Source: Bacteroidota bacterium
GTDB lineage: Bacteria; Bacteroidota; Bacteroidia; Flavobacteriales_E; Vicingaceae
Direction: 5' to 3'
Assembly (NCBI GenBank): GCA_016183805.1
Contig: JACPDX010000051.1
Coordinates: forward strand, 1-56,113
DNA length: 56,113 bases
Below, piece after piece: positions 34,836-42,814 of the stretch; within the stretch, counting starts at the first letter, position 1; each line of letters starts with the position of its first letter. The translations under genes were made by a program, and so were the position numbers. A model generated the notes under the pieces. The model was not told the DNA's origin. It ran no database searches and saw nothing but the letters and a program-made list of their open reading frames with translations.

Positions 34836-36239
34836 ATGTACGTAGAACAATTATACACAGGATGTTTGGCTGAAGCAGCCTATTACATCGAATCGAATGG
34901 CGAAGTTGCCATTATTGATCCTTTAAGAGAAACTTTTCCTTATACTCAACTTGCTGAAAAGCGAGGGGCAAAAATAAAATATGTTTTTGAAACACATTTT
35001 CATGCCGACTTTGTTTCGGGGCATGTGGATTTAGCTCAAAAAACAGGTGCAACCATAGTTTATGGCCCAACAGCTACTGCAGGTTTTAACATGTATGTTG
35101 GTAAAGACAACGAAGAGTTTAAAATTGGCAATATCAAAATAAAATTATTGCACACACCCGGTCATACACCTGAATCTTCGACTTATCTGTTGATTGATGA
35201 GCATGGTGAAAATCACGCAGTATTTACCGGTGACACTCTATTTTTGGGTGATGTTGGAAGACCTGATTTAGCTATAAAATCAGATGTTACCGAAAAAGAT
35301 TTGGCCGGGATGTTATTTGATTCGTTACGAAACAAAATAATGCCACTGGCAGATGAGGTAATTGTTTATCCGGGTCATGGTGCAGGATCAGCTTGTGGTA
35401 AAAATATGAGTAAAGAAACCATAGGTACAATTGGTAACCAAAAGAAAACCAATTATGCCTTGAGAGCCGACATGACCAAAGAAGAATTTATTGCCGAAGT
35501 ACTTCACGGTATTTTACCTCCTCCACAGTATTTTGCTAAAAATGCCATGATGAATAAAAGTGGTTACAAAAGTATTGACGACGTAATGAAAGCAGGTTTA
35601 AACCCAATGGCTATTGATGAGTTTGAAAACGAAATGGCAGGAGCCGTTATTATTGATACCAGAACACAACGTGAATTTAAAGATGGGTTTATTCCTTCTT
35701 CCATTTTTATTGGATTAAATGGTCAGTTTGCAGTTTGGGTTGGAGCATTGATTACCAATTTAAATCAAAAAATACTTTTAGTTACTGATGAAGGAAAAGA
35801 AGAAGAATCCGTTTTACGTTTGGCTAGAGTTGGTTACGACAATTGTGTGGGATACTTACAAGGAGGATTTGATACATGGATAACTGCCGGGAAGCCTGTA
35901 GATATTATTACATCTATTTCTGCAAAAGAATTGGAACAGGTTGTATTAACAAAAGAAGTGCAAATTATTGATGTTAGAAAGCCAACAGAATTTTTATCAG
36001 AAAGATTAGAACAAGCAGAATCTTTTCCATTGGACGACATTAATAACTGGTTAAATAAATTAGATAAAACTGAAACAAAATATTTACACTGTGCAGGTGG
36101 TTATCGTTCAATGATAGCCACTTCCATCCTCCGAAGAGAAGGATATAAAAATATTATTGATGTAGCAGGAGGTGCCAATGCCATCTTTAATAACACCAAT
36201 TTAAAAAGGACAGCTTATGTTTGTCCATCAACGCTTTAA
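34836..36239 (+). CDS. CstB-like persulfide dioxygenase fused to a pseudo-rhodanese and a rhodanese
   Basis: The 467-residue protein begins with a metallo-beta-lactamase domain. Its iron-site residues match persulfide dioxygenase: ETHFHADF with His54, His56 and Asp58, TPGHTPESS with His110, FTGDTLFLGDVGRPDL with Asp133, and PGHGAGSACG with His181. The first rhodanese domain (about 265-350) has no cysteine in its loop (LLVTDEGKEEES), so it is inert. The second (about 365-450) has HCAGGYRS with Cys419. This is the three-domain plan of staphylococcal CstB, which oxidises persulfides and makes thiosulfate or sulfite. It is cytoplasmic. Confidence 0.88.
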   Translation: MYVEQLYTGCLAEAAYYIESNGEVAIIDPLRETFPYTQLAEKRGAKIKYVFETHFHADFVSGHVDLAQKTGATIVYGPTATAGFNMYVGKDNEEFKIGNIKIKLLHTPGHTPESSTYLLIDEHGENHAVFTGDTLFLGDVGRPDLAIKSDVTEKDLAGMLFDSLRNKIMPLADEVIVYPGHGAGSACGKNMSKETIGTIGNQKKTNYALRADMTKEEFIAEVLHGILPPPQYFAKNAMMNKSGYKSIDDVMKAGLNPMAIDEFENEMAGAVIIDTRTQREFKDGFIPSSIFIGLNGQFAVWVGALITNLNQKILLVTDEGKEEESVLRLARVGYDNCVGYLQGGFDTWITAGKPVDIITSISAKELEQVVLTKEVQIIDVRKPTEFLSERLEQAESFPLDDINNWLNKLDKTETKYLHCAGGYRSMIATSILRREGYKNIIDVAGGANAIFNNTNLKRTAYVCPSTL

Positions 36240-36263
36240 TTAATAACTAAAAACAAACAAAAA

Positions 36264-36539
36264 ATGAGTTACGAAAACGTAAATTTAAACGAAGCAACAA
36301 TTGTAGATGTAAGAGAACCGTTTGAATATCAAATGGGAAGGGTAGAAGGTTCAATAAATATTCCATTAGGACAAGTACCCGAAAGAATTAACGAATTTAA
36401 AAACATGAAAAAACCATTAGTACTTTGCTGTGCATCAGGTGGAAGAAGTGGTCAGGCCACACATTTTTTATCACAAAATGGAGTCGACCAAGTGTATAAT
36501 GGTGGTGGCTGGAACATGGTTGCTATGAGAAAAAGATAA
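36264..36539 (+). CDS. Single-domain rhodanese with vicinal cysteines
   Basis: This 91-residue protein is a single rhodanese domain: ATIVDVREPFEYQMGRVEGSINIP opens it, and LCCASGGRSGQA (Cys55 and Cys56, with Arg61) is the active-site loop. Cys56 is the predicted sulfur carrier and Cys55 sits beside it, as in the next rhodanese gene. It lacks a signal peptide, so it works in the cytoplasm, probably receiving or giving sulfane sulfur to CstB-like or other carriers. Confidence 0.88.
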   Translation: MSYENVNLNEATIVDVREPFEYQMGRVEGSINIPLGQVPERINEFKNMKKPLVLCCASGGRSGQATHFLSQNGVDQVYNGGGWNMVAMRKR

Positions 36540-36540
36540 G

Positions 36541-36588
36541 TTGGAAGACCGAAGTCGGAAGACCGAAGTTGGAAGATAGAAATTAACG
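36541..36588. repeat. Dispersed GGAAGACCGAAGT repeat between two rhodanese genes
   Basis: TTGGAAGACCGAAGT, then CGGAAGACCGAAGT, then TTGGAAGATAGAAATT form three imperfect tandem copies of about 15 bases. Related words occur at 27920, 43745 and 49864. Confidence 0.7.
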
Positions 36589-36607
36589 TTAACTAATAAA
36601 TAAACAG

Positions 36608-36910
36608 ATGAGTTTTTTGAGGAAAATATTTGGACTAGGTCCAAAGGTAGATGTGCACGAATTAATACGAAATGGTGCTACATTAATAGATGTTAGAACA
36701 CCAGCAGAATATAATTCAGGACATGCAAAAGGTTCTACCAACATTCCGTTAGATAAAATAAGTACAAAAATCGAAAAGATTAAACAGCTTAAAAAACCAG
36801 TAGTACTTTGTTGTCGTTCTGGTATGCGAAGCGGACAAGCCACCTCAATTTTAAAAGGAGCAGGAATAAAAGAGGCTTATAATGGTGGTCCGTGGAATAA
36901 TTTTGCATAA
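36608..36910 (+). CDS. Single-domain rhodanese with vicinal cysteines, paralog
   Basis: The 100-residue protein repeats the plan of the preceding gene: TLIDVRTPAEYNSGHAKGSTNIPLD and then LCCRSGMRSGQA with Cys68, Cys69 and Arg74. Shared wording (KKPxVLCCxSGxRSGQATxxL and YNGGxWN) points to a tandem duplication, with the dispersed repeat lying between the copies. The N-terminal MSFLRKIFGLGPK extension is basic. It is cytoplasmic. Its stop at 36910 is 1 base before the next ATG. Confidence 0.85.
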   Translation: MSFLRKIFGLGPKVDVHELIRNGATLIDVRTPAEYNSGHAKGSTNIPLDKISTKIEKIKQLKKPVVLCCRSGMRSGQATSILKGAGIKEAYNGGPWNNFA

Positions 36911-36911
36911 G

Positions 36912-37127
36912 ATGAAGGACTGGATATTACATCATAAAAAGAACTTTCTGTTATTATTAATCGGGGCTATTGCCGGATATTGTTATTGGTACTTTGTGGG
37001 TTGCGAATCGGGTACTTGTGCCATTACTTCAGTTTGGTATCGAACAACAATTTATGGTGCTGTAATGGGGTGGTTAGTAAGCGATTTATTGTTTAAAAGA
37101 ACTAAAAACAAAACAAATGAAGACTAA
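36912..37127 (+). CDS. DUF6132 family small membrane protein
   Basis: The ATG at 36912 (MKDWILHHKKN) gives 71 residues. One or two membrane segments (FLLLLIGAIAGYCYWYFVG, IYGAVMGWLVSDLLF) flank a loop with GCESGTCAITS holding two cysteines four apart. The pattern matches DUF6132 proteins that recur beside rhodaneses in Bacteroidota sulfur operons. The cysteines may exchange sulfane sulfur or bind a metal, by inference. It overlaps the next gene by 11 bases. Confidence 0.78.
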   Translation: MKDWILHHKKNFLLLLIGAIAGYCYWYFVGCESGTCAITSVWYRTTIYGAVMGWLVSDLLFKRTKNKTNED

Positions 37128-37710
37128 ATTATTGTATTTTATCCCTTTGGTATTTTTATTTGCTTGTAATACTTCAGAAAAAAAAGTGGATGAAGAAAAA
37201 ATTAAAGTTATTGCTAAAACAGAGAACGACTATTTGATTGAAGGTAAACAAATTGCAGAAGCTACCTTTAAGGTTTTAAGTACAAATTTAAAAAATGTCA
37301 TGGCTGAAGGAGGAGTAGAAAACGCAATTAAATTTTGTAATGTAAATGCCATGCCACTAACCGATTCTTTGTCTGATTATTATAATGTTACCATAAAAAG
37401 AGTTAGCCACAAACCACGTAATTTAACCAATGAACCTACTGCGTTGGAACAACATATTATTGACAATTATTTAGCATTAGGTACTGTAGAAAATATGCAA
37501 CCTATGATTGCCCGAAATGAGCAACAAAAAAACGTTTTTTATGCACCAATTCCGGCTAAAGGATTGTGTTTGAGTTGCCATGGTATAATTGGAGAAACCT
37601 TATTGCCGGAGCATTATGAAACAATTAAAAAGTTTTATCCAAACGACAAAGCAATAGGGTTTAAAGAAGGAGATTTTAGAGGTATGTGGAGTATTACGTT
37701 TAAACAATAA
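37117..37710 (+). CDS. Tll0287-like (DUF3365) c-type haem lipoprotein
   Basis: The 197-residue product is a lipoprotein (FLFACNTS, lipidated Cys17). It has a single CLSCHG haem c motif at residues 151-156 in a DUF3365/Tll0287-like domain, with KFCNVNAMPLTDSL and VSHKPRNLTNEPT upstream. Tll0287-like domains are PAS-like and bind haem c. It faces the periplasm, so it may pass electrons or sense redox state there. It is embedded in the sulfur operon, between DUF6132 and thioredoxin. Confidence 0.85.
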   Translation: MKTKLLYFIPLVFLFACNTSEKKVDEEKIKVIAKTENDYLIEGKQIAEATFKVLSTNLKNVMAEGGVENAIKFCNVNAMPLTDSLSDYYNVTIKRVSHKPRNLTNEPTALEQHIIDNYLALGTVENMQPMIARNEQQKNVFYAPIPAKGLCLSCHGIIGETLLPEHYETIKKFYPNDKAIGFKEGDFRGMWSITFKQ

Positions 37711-37714
37711 TAAC

Positions 37715-38011
37715 ATGTCAAAATTCAAAGAGCTTTTAAATTCAGATTTGCCTGTTTTAGTCGATTTTTATGCCACATGGTGTGGCCCTTGTAAAATGAT
37801 GAGCCCTATATTAGAGGATGTTGCAGGTAAAATGAAAGGAAAAGTAAAAATAGTTAAGGTTGATGTAGATAAAAATCAACACGCTGCTGAAGCTTATCAG
37901 GTAAGAGGCGTTCCAACCTTAATATTATTTAAACAAAGCAAACCCGTTTGGCGACAATCAGGTGTTGTACAAGCCAGCCAATTAATTCAAATTATTAATC
38001 AAAACCAATAA
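37715..38011 (+). CDS. Thioredoxin
   Basis: The 98-residue protein has the thioredoxin fold with YATWCGPCKMMSP (active-site WCGPC at residues 21-25) and the cis-proline VRGVPTLILF near 67-76. It lacks a signal peptide and is cytoplasmic. Its place in this operon, 4 bases after the haem lipoprotein, suggests it reduces persulfidated rhodaneses or other sulfur carriers, by inference. A general housekeeping role is equally possible. Confidence 0.92.
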   Translation: MSKFKELLNSDLPVLVDFYATWCGPCKMMSPILEDVAGKMKGKVKIVKVDVDKNQHAAEAYQVRGVPTLILFKQSKPVWRQSGVVQASQLIQIINQNQ

Positions 38012-38015
38012 AAAC

Positions 38016-38417
38016 ATGAAGAAAATTATTTTATTATCAGCAGTAGTGTTAGCACTTTTTACTACTTCTTGTGGAACAAGTCAAAACAATAACACTGAAG
38101 CAGTAATTGTAACTGTTGACGCAACAAAATTTAAAGAATTGTCAACTCAGGCAGGAACTATCTTGGATGTTCGAACCCCAGAAGAATGGGCAGAAGGTAC
38201 TATTGAAGGAGCAACAAAAATTAATTACCACGACGATAATTTTGAGCAACAAGTAGAAAAATTAGATAAAGAAACTCCTGTTTATGTATATTGCAAATCA
38301 GGAGGAAGAAGTTCAAGTGCAGCAGATATATTGGAGAAAAAAGGATTCAAAAAAGTTTATAATCTTGACGGGGGTATAACCTCTTGGAAAGAAAATGGAT
38401 TTGAGGTGGCTAAATAA
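38016..38417 (+). CDS. Rhodanese-domain lipoprotein
   Basis: The 133-residue protein has a signal peptide with lipobox (LFTTSCGTS, Cys near residue 19) followed by a rhodanese domain: TILDVRTPEEWAEGTIEGATKINY and YCKSGGRSSSA with the catalytic Cys near 93. It is therefore a membrane-anchored periplasmic sulfurtransferase, in contrast to the three cytoplasmic rhodanese-type proteins of the same operon. It is the last gene before the terminator at 38434. Confidence 0.88.
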   Translation: MKKIILLSAVVLALFTTSCGTSQNNNTEAVIVTVDATKFKELSTQAGTILDVRTPEEWAEGTIEGATKINYHDDNFEQQVEKLDKETPVYVYCKSGGRSSSAADILEKKGFKKVYNLDGGITSWKENGFEVAK

Positions 38418-38433
38418 TCCAAATGTTGTAAAT

Positions 38434-38465
38434 AAAACAGCCTCGTTTTTAGCGAGGCTGTTTTA
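38434..38465. terminator. Strong bidirectional terminator at the end of the sulfur operon
   Basis: AAAACAGCCTCG and CGAGGCTGTTTT form a twelve-pair stem with a short loop, followed by ATTT. It serves the rhodanese operon on the plus strand and the convergent acidic-protein gene (stop at 38471) on the minus strand. Confidence 0.9.
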
Positions 38466-38470
38466 TTTAC

Positions 38471-38884
38471 TTATTTTTCATCGTCATCATCAAATTCTTC
38501 ATCTGCAATATCATCAACGTCTTCATCATCATCAAAATCATCTATGTCATTAACATCATCCACATCATCGTCCACGTCGTCAACTTTAAATTCATCCACG
38601 TCAGCATCAACCCCTTTTAAATCTTCCTCAATAGCTGCTACATCATCAAAGTCATCATCATCCTCATCTTCATCATCAGTGGGTTTGTATTTGGTTTTTT
38701 TCTCGGTATCTAAAATGACCAAATAATTTACTTCATCACCTTCTGTCTCGAATAAAAAACCTTCTTCTATATTTCCTTGATAAGGGAAATTAAAAAATTT
38801 AACATCTTCATTCTCTAATTTCTGGCGAACAGCCTTTTTTAGCTCGGTTGAAAGCTTCGAATATTTAATAACTAATTTTTTCAT
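38471..38884 (-). CDS. Small protein with a very acidic C-terminal tail
   Basis: The 137-residue protein has a short basic N-terminal domain (MKKLVIKYSKLSTELKKAVRQ) and a central LFETEGDEVNYLVIL strand. After residue 70 it is almost all Asp and Glu (for example DEDEDDDDFDD), which binds cations or basic proteins. I do not recognise the fold with certainty. Similar acidic proteins are found in Bacteroidota and are sometimes called primase-like. Codon use in the tail is dominated by GAT and GAC. Confidence 0.7.
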   Translation of the reverse strand: MKKLVIKYSKLSTELKKAVRQKLENEDVKFFNFPYQGNIEEGFLFETEGDEVNYLVILDTEKKTKYKPTDDEDEDDDDFDDVAAIEEDLKGVDADVDEFKVDDVDDDVDDVNDIDDFDDDEDVDDIADEEFDDDDEK

Positions 38885-38959
38885 TTACGCTGTATTGATA
38901 ACGGTGTCAAATATAAATTTTATATTAAAATAAAAAACTTTTTTTTGAAAAAAAAATAA

Positions 38960-38975
38960 TCCGTCAGCCGACGGA
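38960..38975. repeat. Short palindrome TCCGTC-n4-GACGGA
   Basis: TCCGTC (38960) and GACGGA (38970) are exact arms around AGCC. The core resembles the palindrome at 32094 and that at the centre of the element at 12041. It lies upstream of the MscS gene. Confidence 0.5.
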
Positions 38976-39078
38976 CAAAATCATATAGTTTATCGTAAAA
39001 TATGAAGGTTTTATAGCAATTTTTTAAAACTATTCCAGTTTTGACTAAATCTTAATACCTTTACTAAAAATAAAATTC

Positions 39079-39960
39079 ATGCATAAAATTAGCGAATCAG
39101 TTTCAGGATATGACTTTATTTACTTTCGATATGGTGTTTTAATTGTAAGTACCATTGCTATCGCTTTTTTAGTTTCTTTTATTCTTCGAAAAATTGCTCA
39201 TGTAGCAATCAGAAACTATTCGGAACGAATAAAAGTTGACCCTACTAACTATTCATTTCTAAAAAACTCGCTCAGTTTTATTATTTTTTCCATTGCCTTG
39301 TTTTTTATTTTCTCTAAAATACCTTTTTTTAAATCTTTAGGTACAGCCTTATTTGCAGGAGCGGGGGTTTTTGCCGCAATATTGGGTTTTGCTGCCCAAA
39401 AAGCTTTTTCAAACATTGTAAGCGGAATTTTCATTTTAATTTTTAAACCTTTTCGTGTTGGTGATACTATTGAATTTTCAACCTATAAGGGAGTGGTTGA
39501 AGAAATTACCTTACGACATACGGCAATAAAAAATTACGAAAACCGGAGAATTATTGTTCCTAATAGTATTATTAGTGAAGATGTAATTGTAAACAGCGAT
39601 ATTATTGATGAAAAAATCCGCCAACCTATTGAATTTGGTATTAGCTACGATTCAAATATTGATAAAGCGATTGAAATTATTCAACAAGAAGCAGAAAAAC
39701 ACCCTTTCGTAATTGATTATAGAACAAAAAAAGATATTAAAGATGGACAACCCAAAGTATTAGTAAGAGTGGTAAGTCTAGACGATTATTCTGTTCGGCT
39801 TAGAGCCTATGTGTGGAGTATTGGAAATGATGCAGCATTTGTTTTAAAGTGCGATTTATTAAAATCGGTAAAAAAGTCGTTCGATAAAAATGGAATTGAA
39901 ATCCCGTTTCCTTATAGAACTATAGTGTATAAAAATGATTTACTAAAAAATAACCAGTGA
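39079..39960 (+). CDS. MscS-family mechanosensitive channel
   Basis: The 293-residue inner-membrane protein has three hydrophobic segments (13-38, 60-82, 88-110). The pore helix and its exit are AGAGVFAAILGFAAQKAFSNIVSGIFI near residues 90-117. The beta domain then starts with FRVGDTIEF near 125. Small-conductance channels open under membrane tension to release solutes. The short length fits the minimal MscS class. The gene overlaps the next one by 4 bases (GTGA), so the two are translationally coupled. Confidence 0.9.
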   Translation: MHKISESVSGYDFIYFRYGVLIVSTIAIAFLVSFILRKIAHVAIRNYSERIKVDPTNYSFLKNSLSFIIFSIALFFIFSKIPFFKSLGTALFAGAGVFAAILGFAAQKAFSNIVSGIFILIFKPFRVGDTIEFSTYKGVVEEITLRHTAIKNYENRRIIVPNSIISEDVIVNSDIIDEKIRQPIEFGISYDSNIDKAIEIIQQEAEKHPFVIDYRTKKDIKDGQPKVLVRVVSLDDYSVRLRAYVWSIGNDAAFVLKCDLLKSVKKSFDKNGIEIPFPYRTIVYKNDLLKNNQ

Positions 39961-41015
39961 AGAAAAATAAATCGTTTGTAAAAAAAGGAATGGCTCCGGG
40001 TAATTTAGATTATCATGGAGAAATCTATACGCAGAATAGAGAAATAGAACTGATTAGCTATTCAAAAAATGAGGTAAAAAGTTTAATGAGTGAGAGTGCC
40101 AGACATGTTTTCTCTCAAATTAATAGCACCAACGAAAATTGGATTAATCTTATTGGTCTTCATAATGTAAAACACATTGAAGAGATAGGAACTTATTTTA
40201 ATATACACCCCCTCGCTTTAGAAGATATACTAAATACTGAACATCGACCCAAAAGTGAACTTTTTGATAATTATGTATTTTTAATTGTAAAAATGTTCTT
40301 GATCTCTAATGATAATAAGGATTACCAATTTGAACAGGTGAGCATTATTTTAGGCAAAAACTATATGCTTTCATTTCAGGAAAAGGAGGGTGATGTGTTT
40401 AATGTGATACGAGAACGATTAAATGACAAGGAATCGAGACTCCGTTCAAAGCATATAGATTATCTTTTTTATAGGCTGGTTGATACTATTGTAGATAGTT
40501 ATTATTACACGTTGGAACACATCGGAGATAAAATAGAAGTGCTGGAAGATCATTTACAAGAAAATCCGACAAAGGAGAGTTATAAAGAGATTCAAAAATT
40601 AAAACGAGATTTGATTTTTTTGAGAAAATCGGTTTATCCGTTAAGAGAAGCAATAGCAAAAATTACCAAAGAAAATAATGGATTAATTGAACCTGAAAAC
40701 CTTACTTATTTTAATGATGTTTATGATCATTGCATTCATATCATTGATACCATTGAAACATATAGAGATTTAACCTCAAGCTTAATGGATTTGTACATGA
40801 CTTCGATGAGCAACAGAATGAATGAAGTAATGAAAGTATTAACCGTTATTTCCACCATATTTATTCCTATTACCTTTATTGCTGGGGTTTATGGAATGAA
40901 TTTTCAATACATGCCTGAGTTGACACACCAATGGGGTTATCCAATTGCATTAAGTGTAATGGCATTGCTGGTGATTTCAATGCTGGTTTATTTTAAAGTA
41001 AAAAAGTGGTTTTAG
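39957..41015 (+). CDS. corA: CorA-family magnesium/cobalt transporter
   Basis: The 352-residue protein has a large cytoplasmic N-terminal funnel with a long coiled helix. Two C-terminal membrane helices carry the defining VYGMNF motif (residues 308-313) in the pore, followed by the TM2 loop MPELTHQWGYPI. It imports Mg2+. The start is GTG at 39957. Coupling to the MscS gene suggests both respond to osmotic or ionic stress, by inference. Confidence 0.93.
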   Translation: MKKNKSFVKKGMAPGNLDYHGEIYTQNREIELISYSKNEVKSLMSESARHVFSQINSTNENWINLIGLHNVKHIEEIGTYFNIHPLALEDILNTEHRPKSELFDNYVFLIVKMFLISNDNKDYQFEQVSIILGKNYMLSFQEKEGDVFNVIRERLNDKESRLRSKHIDYLFYRLVDTIVDSYYYTLEHIGDKIEVLEDHLQENPTKESYKEIQKLKRDLIFLRKSVYPLREAIAKITKENNGLIEPENLTYFNDVYDHCIHIIDTIETYRDLTSSLMDLYMTSMSNRMNEVMKVLTVISTIFIPITFIAGVYGMNFQYMPELTHQWGYPIALSVMALLVISMLVYFKVKKWF

Positions 41016-41861
41016 TTAATAACTTACCACAAACGAATCAGTCAGTTGATGTCGTTGAATCAGCTTTTCTTTTAATGCTTTAGCTTCCTCATAAGTTTCA
41101 AATTTTCCTATATAAATTTTAATCATACCATTCACCTCTTTTTTATAGGTTTCGGATGATTTTATTTTGTAGGAGCTTAGAAACGAATTCAACCTGTTTT
41201 CGTTATAAAATTGTAACGACAAAATTTGTACGGAATACAATTTGTTAGAAGCTGCCAGACCACTTTTGGTAGATGAATTATATCCTTCAGGCATTGCCGT
41301 TAATTCTTCTTTTTTCGAAATAGTTTTATTTTCTGAAGTATTCGAGGGTAAATCTTTTACTTTGTTTAGAGCAATTGCATCTTTATTTTCAAATTTTTTC
41401 GACAATTCTTCAAGATAAGTTGTCAAACTATCCATTTGTTCATTCGAAATCAACTCGTTTTCCGATAAAATTATTTCTTTTTCCAACACAACCATTTCGT
41501 CATTTACAGAAAATTGAAGGTGAATAGGAATTGATGCCTCGCTATTATCAGGTTGAATTCTGGTTAATTTACAATTGATTTCAATATGATTGTCGGCATC
41601 AAAATTAGTATAGAACTTTACTGTTTGACCTCGTGAATCAATTAATAAATTCGGATTATTATATAAATCAAACTTGTATTCATCAGGAATGGATAATGTT
41701 AATTTTAAAATACCCGGATTTTCTTTGCCGGTAATTTTTAATGTTACTTGATAAGAGTTATTATCGGCTTTTAAGACAGTATTTTTTATATCAATATCGC
41801 TTGCAATCAGAGAAATACTGAAAAAGAAAAAAACAACCGACCAAAAAAATAATTTACCCAT
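41016..41861 (-). CDS. SPOR-domain envelope protein
   Basis: The 281-residue protein has a signal peptide (cleaved near LIASD, residue 21). A beta-rich middle (ILKLTLSIPDEYKFDL, FYTNFDADNHIEINCKL) is followed by a Ser/Lys-rich linker. A C-terminal SPOR domain ends it: LYSVQILSLQF near residue 209, then MIKIYIGKFETYEEAKALKEKL. SPOR domains bind denuded glycan strands of peptidoglycan at division sites. It converges on corA, whose stop is next to its own. Confidence 0.8.
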   Translation of the reverse strand: MGKLFFWSVVFFFFSISLIASDIDIKNTVLKADNNSYQVTLKITGKENPGILKLTLSIPDEYKFDLYNNPNLLIDSRGQTVKFYTNFDADNHIEINCKLTRIQPDNSEASIPIHLQFSVNDEMVVLEKEIILSENELISNEQMDSLTTYLEELSKKFENKDAIALNKVKDLPSNTSENKTISKKEELTAMPEGYNSSTKSGLAASNKLYSVQILSLQFYNENRLNSFLSSYKIKSSETYKKEVNGMIKIYIGKFETYEEAKALKEKLIQRHQLTDSFVVSY

Positions 41862-41977
41862 TTGTATGTTTTGAAATAAAAGTTGCCAATTTAAAAATAA
41901 TACTACGAATTACAAATATTTTTATCGATGGTTTTATACTCTTTAAATTTAGAAGAAAAAATAGTTAAATTAGCCGA

Positions 41978-42814
41978 ATGAATAAAAAAGTAATTCTTTT
42001 TTTTATTTTAACCATAGTGCAGACATTGCTTTTTGCTCAATGTCCTGTTGAGGTTGTCATAACTCCAAATCCGTCAGGAGCAACATGTAAAAATACGGTT
42101 ATAAATTTTACTCAAACACCTACAAATGGTGGTACCAACCCAAGTTATTACTGGATGGTGAACGGTGATACTGTTGGTACAGCATCAACTTTTTCTACGG
42201 CTGTAAATGGTGCACATGTTGAACTGATAATGATTTCGAATAGTGGTTGTGCTCAAGATTCGGCTTATACCAGTTATTACATTAATACAATAACTATGGA
42301 GGCTTCGTACAATGTAATCATAGAAGAATGCAACCAACCCATGGCAGACGTGCAAATTACCAATATTAATGGCGGTACACCACCTCATACTTATGTTTTA
42401 TACACGAATGAAGGTGAACTTTCGGGGACTGATTATTTTACAGATGTGGGAGCAAGTAGCTATCCATTGGCAATTACAGATGCCGAAAACTGTAAAGATA
42501 CTTCATGGATTCATGTAGTGCCAAAAGAATGTCCGCCAATTATACCAGAAGAGGTATTTACCCCAAATGAAGACGGCTTTAATGATACCTTTAGAATTAA
42601 CAATATCGAATTTTATCCCAAAAATAAAGTGTTTATATTCGATAGGTGGGGACAACGTGTTTACTATAAAGAAGGATATGAAAATATTGATGGTTGGGAT
42701 GCAAAATATTTAGCTTCAAATATGCCTGTTTCGACATATTATTATGTAATAGAATTAGAATTTGATAAACAAGAGAAACAAGTATTTAAAGGTCCTGTTT
42801 CGATTTTAAGATAA
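41978..42814 (+). CDS. Secreted protein with T9SS type-B (gliding-motility) C-terminal domain
   Basis: The 278-residue product has a signal peptide (cleaved near LFAQC, residue 21) and one or two PKD/Ig-like folds (NFTQTPTNGGTNPSYYWMVNGDTVG). It ends with VFTPNEDGFNDTFRINNIEFYP, FDRWGQRVYYKEGY and FKGPVSILR. This is the type-B sorting domain (SprB family), which needs a PorP/SprF partner. That partner is encoded by the very next gene with no gap. It is probably an exported surface adhesin. Confidence 0.88.
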   Translation: MNKKVILFFILTIVQTLLFAQCPVEVVITPNPSGATCKNTVINFTQTPTNGGTNPSYYWMVNGDTVGTASTFSTAVNGAHVELIMISNSGCAQDSAYTSYYINTITMEASYNVIIEECNQPMADVQITNINGGTPPHTYVLYTNEGELSGTDYFTDVGASSYPLAITDAENCKDTSWIHVVPKECPPIIPEEVFTPNEDGFNDTFRINNIEFYPKNKVFIFDRWGQRVYYKEGYENIDGWDAKYLASNMPVSTYYYVIELEFDKQEKQVFKGPVSILR

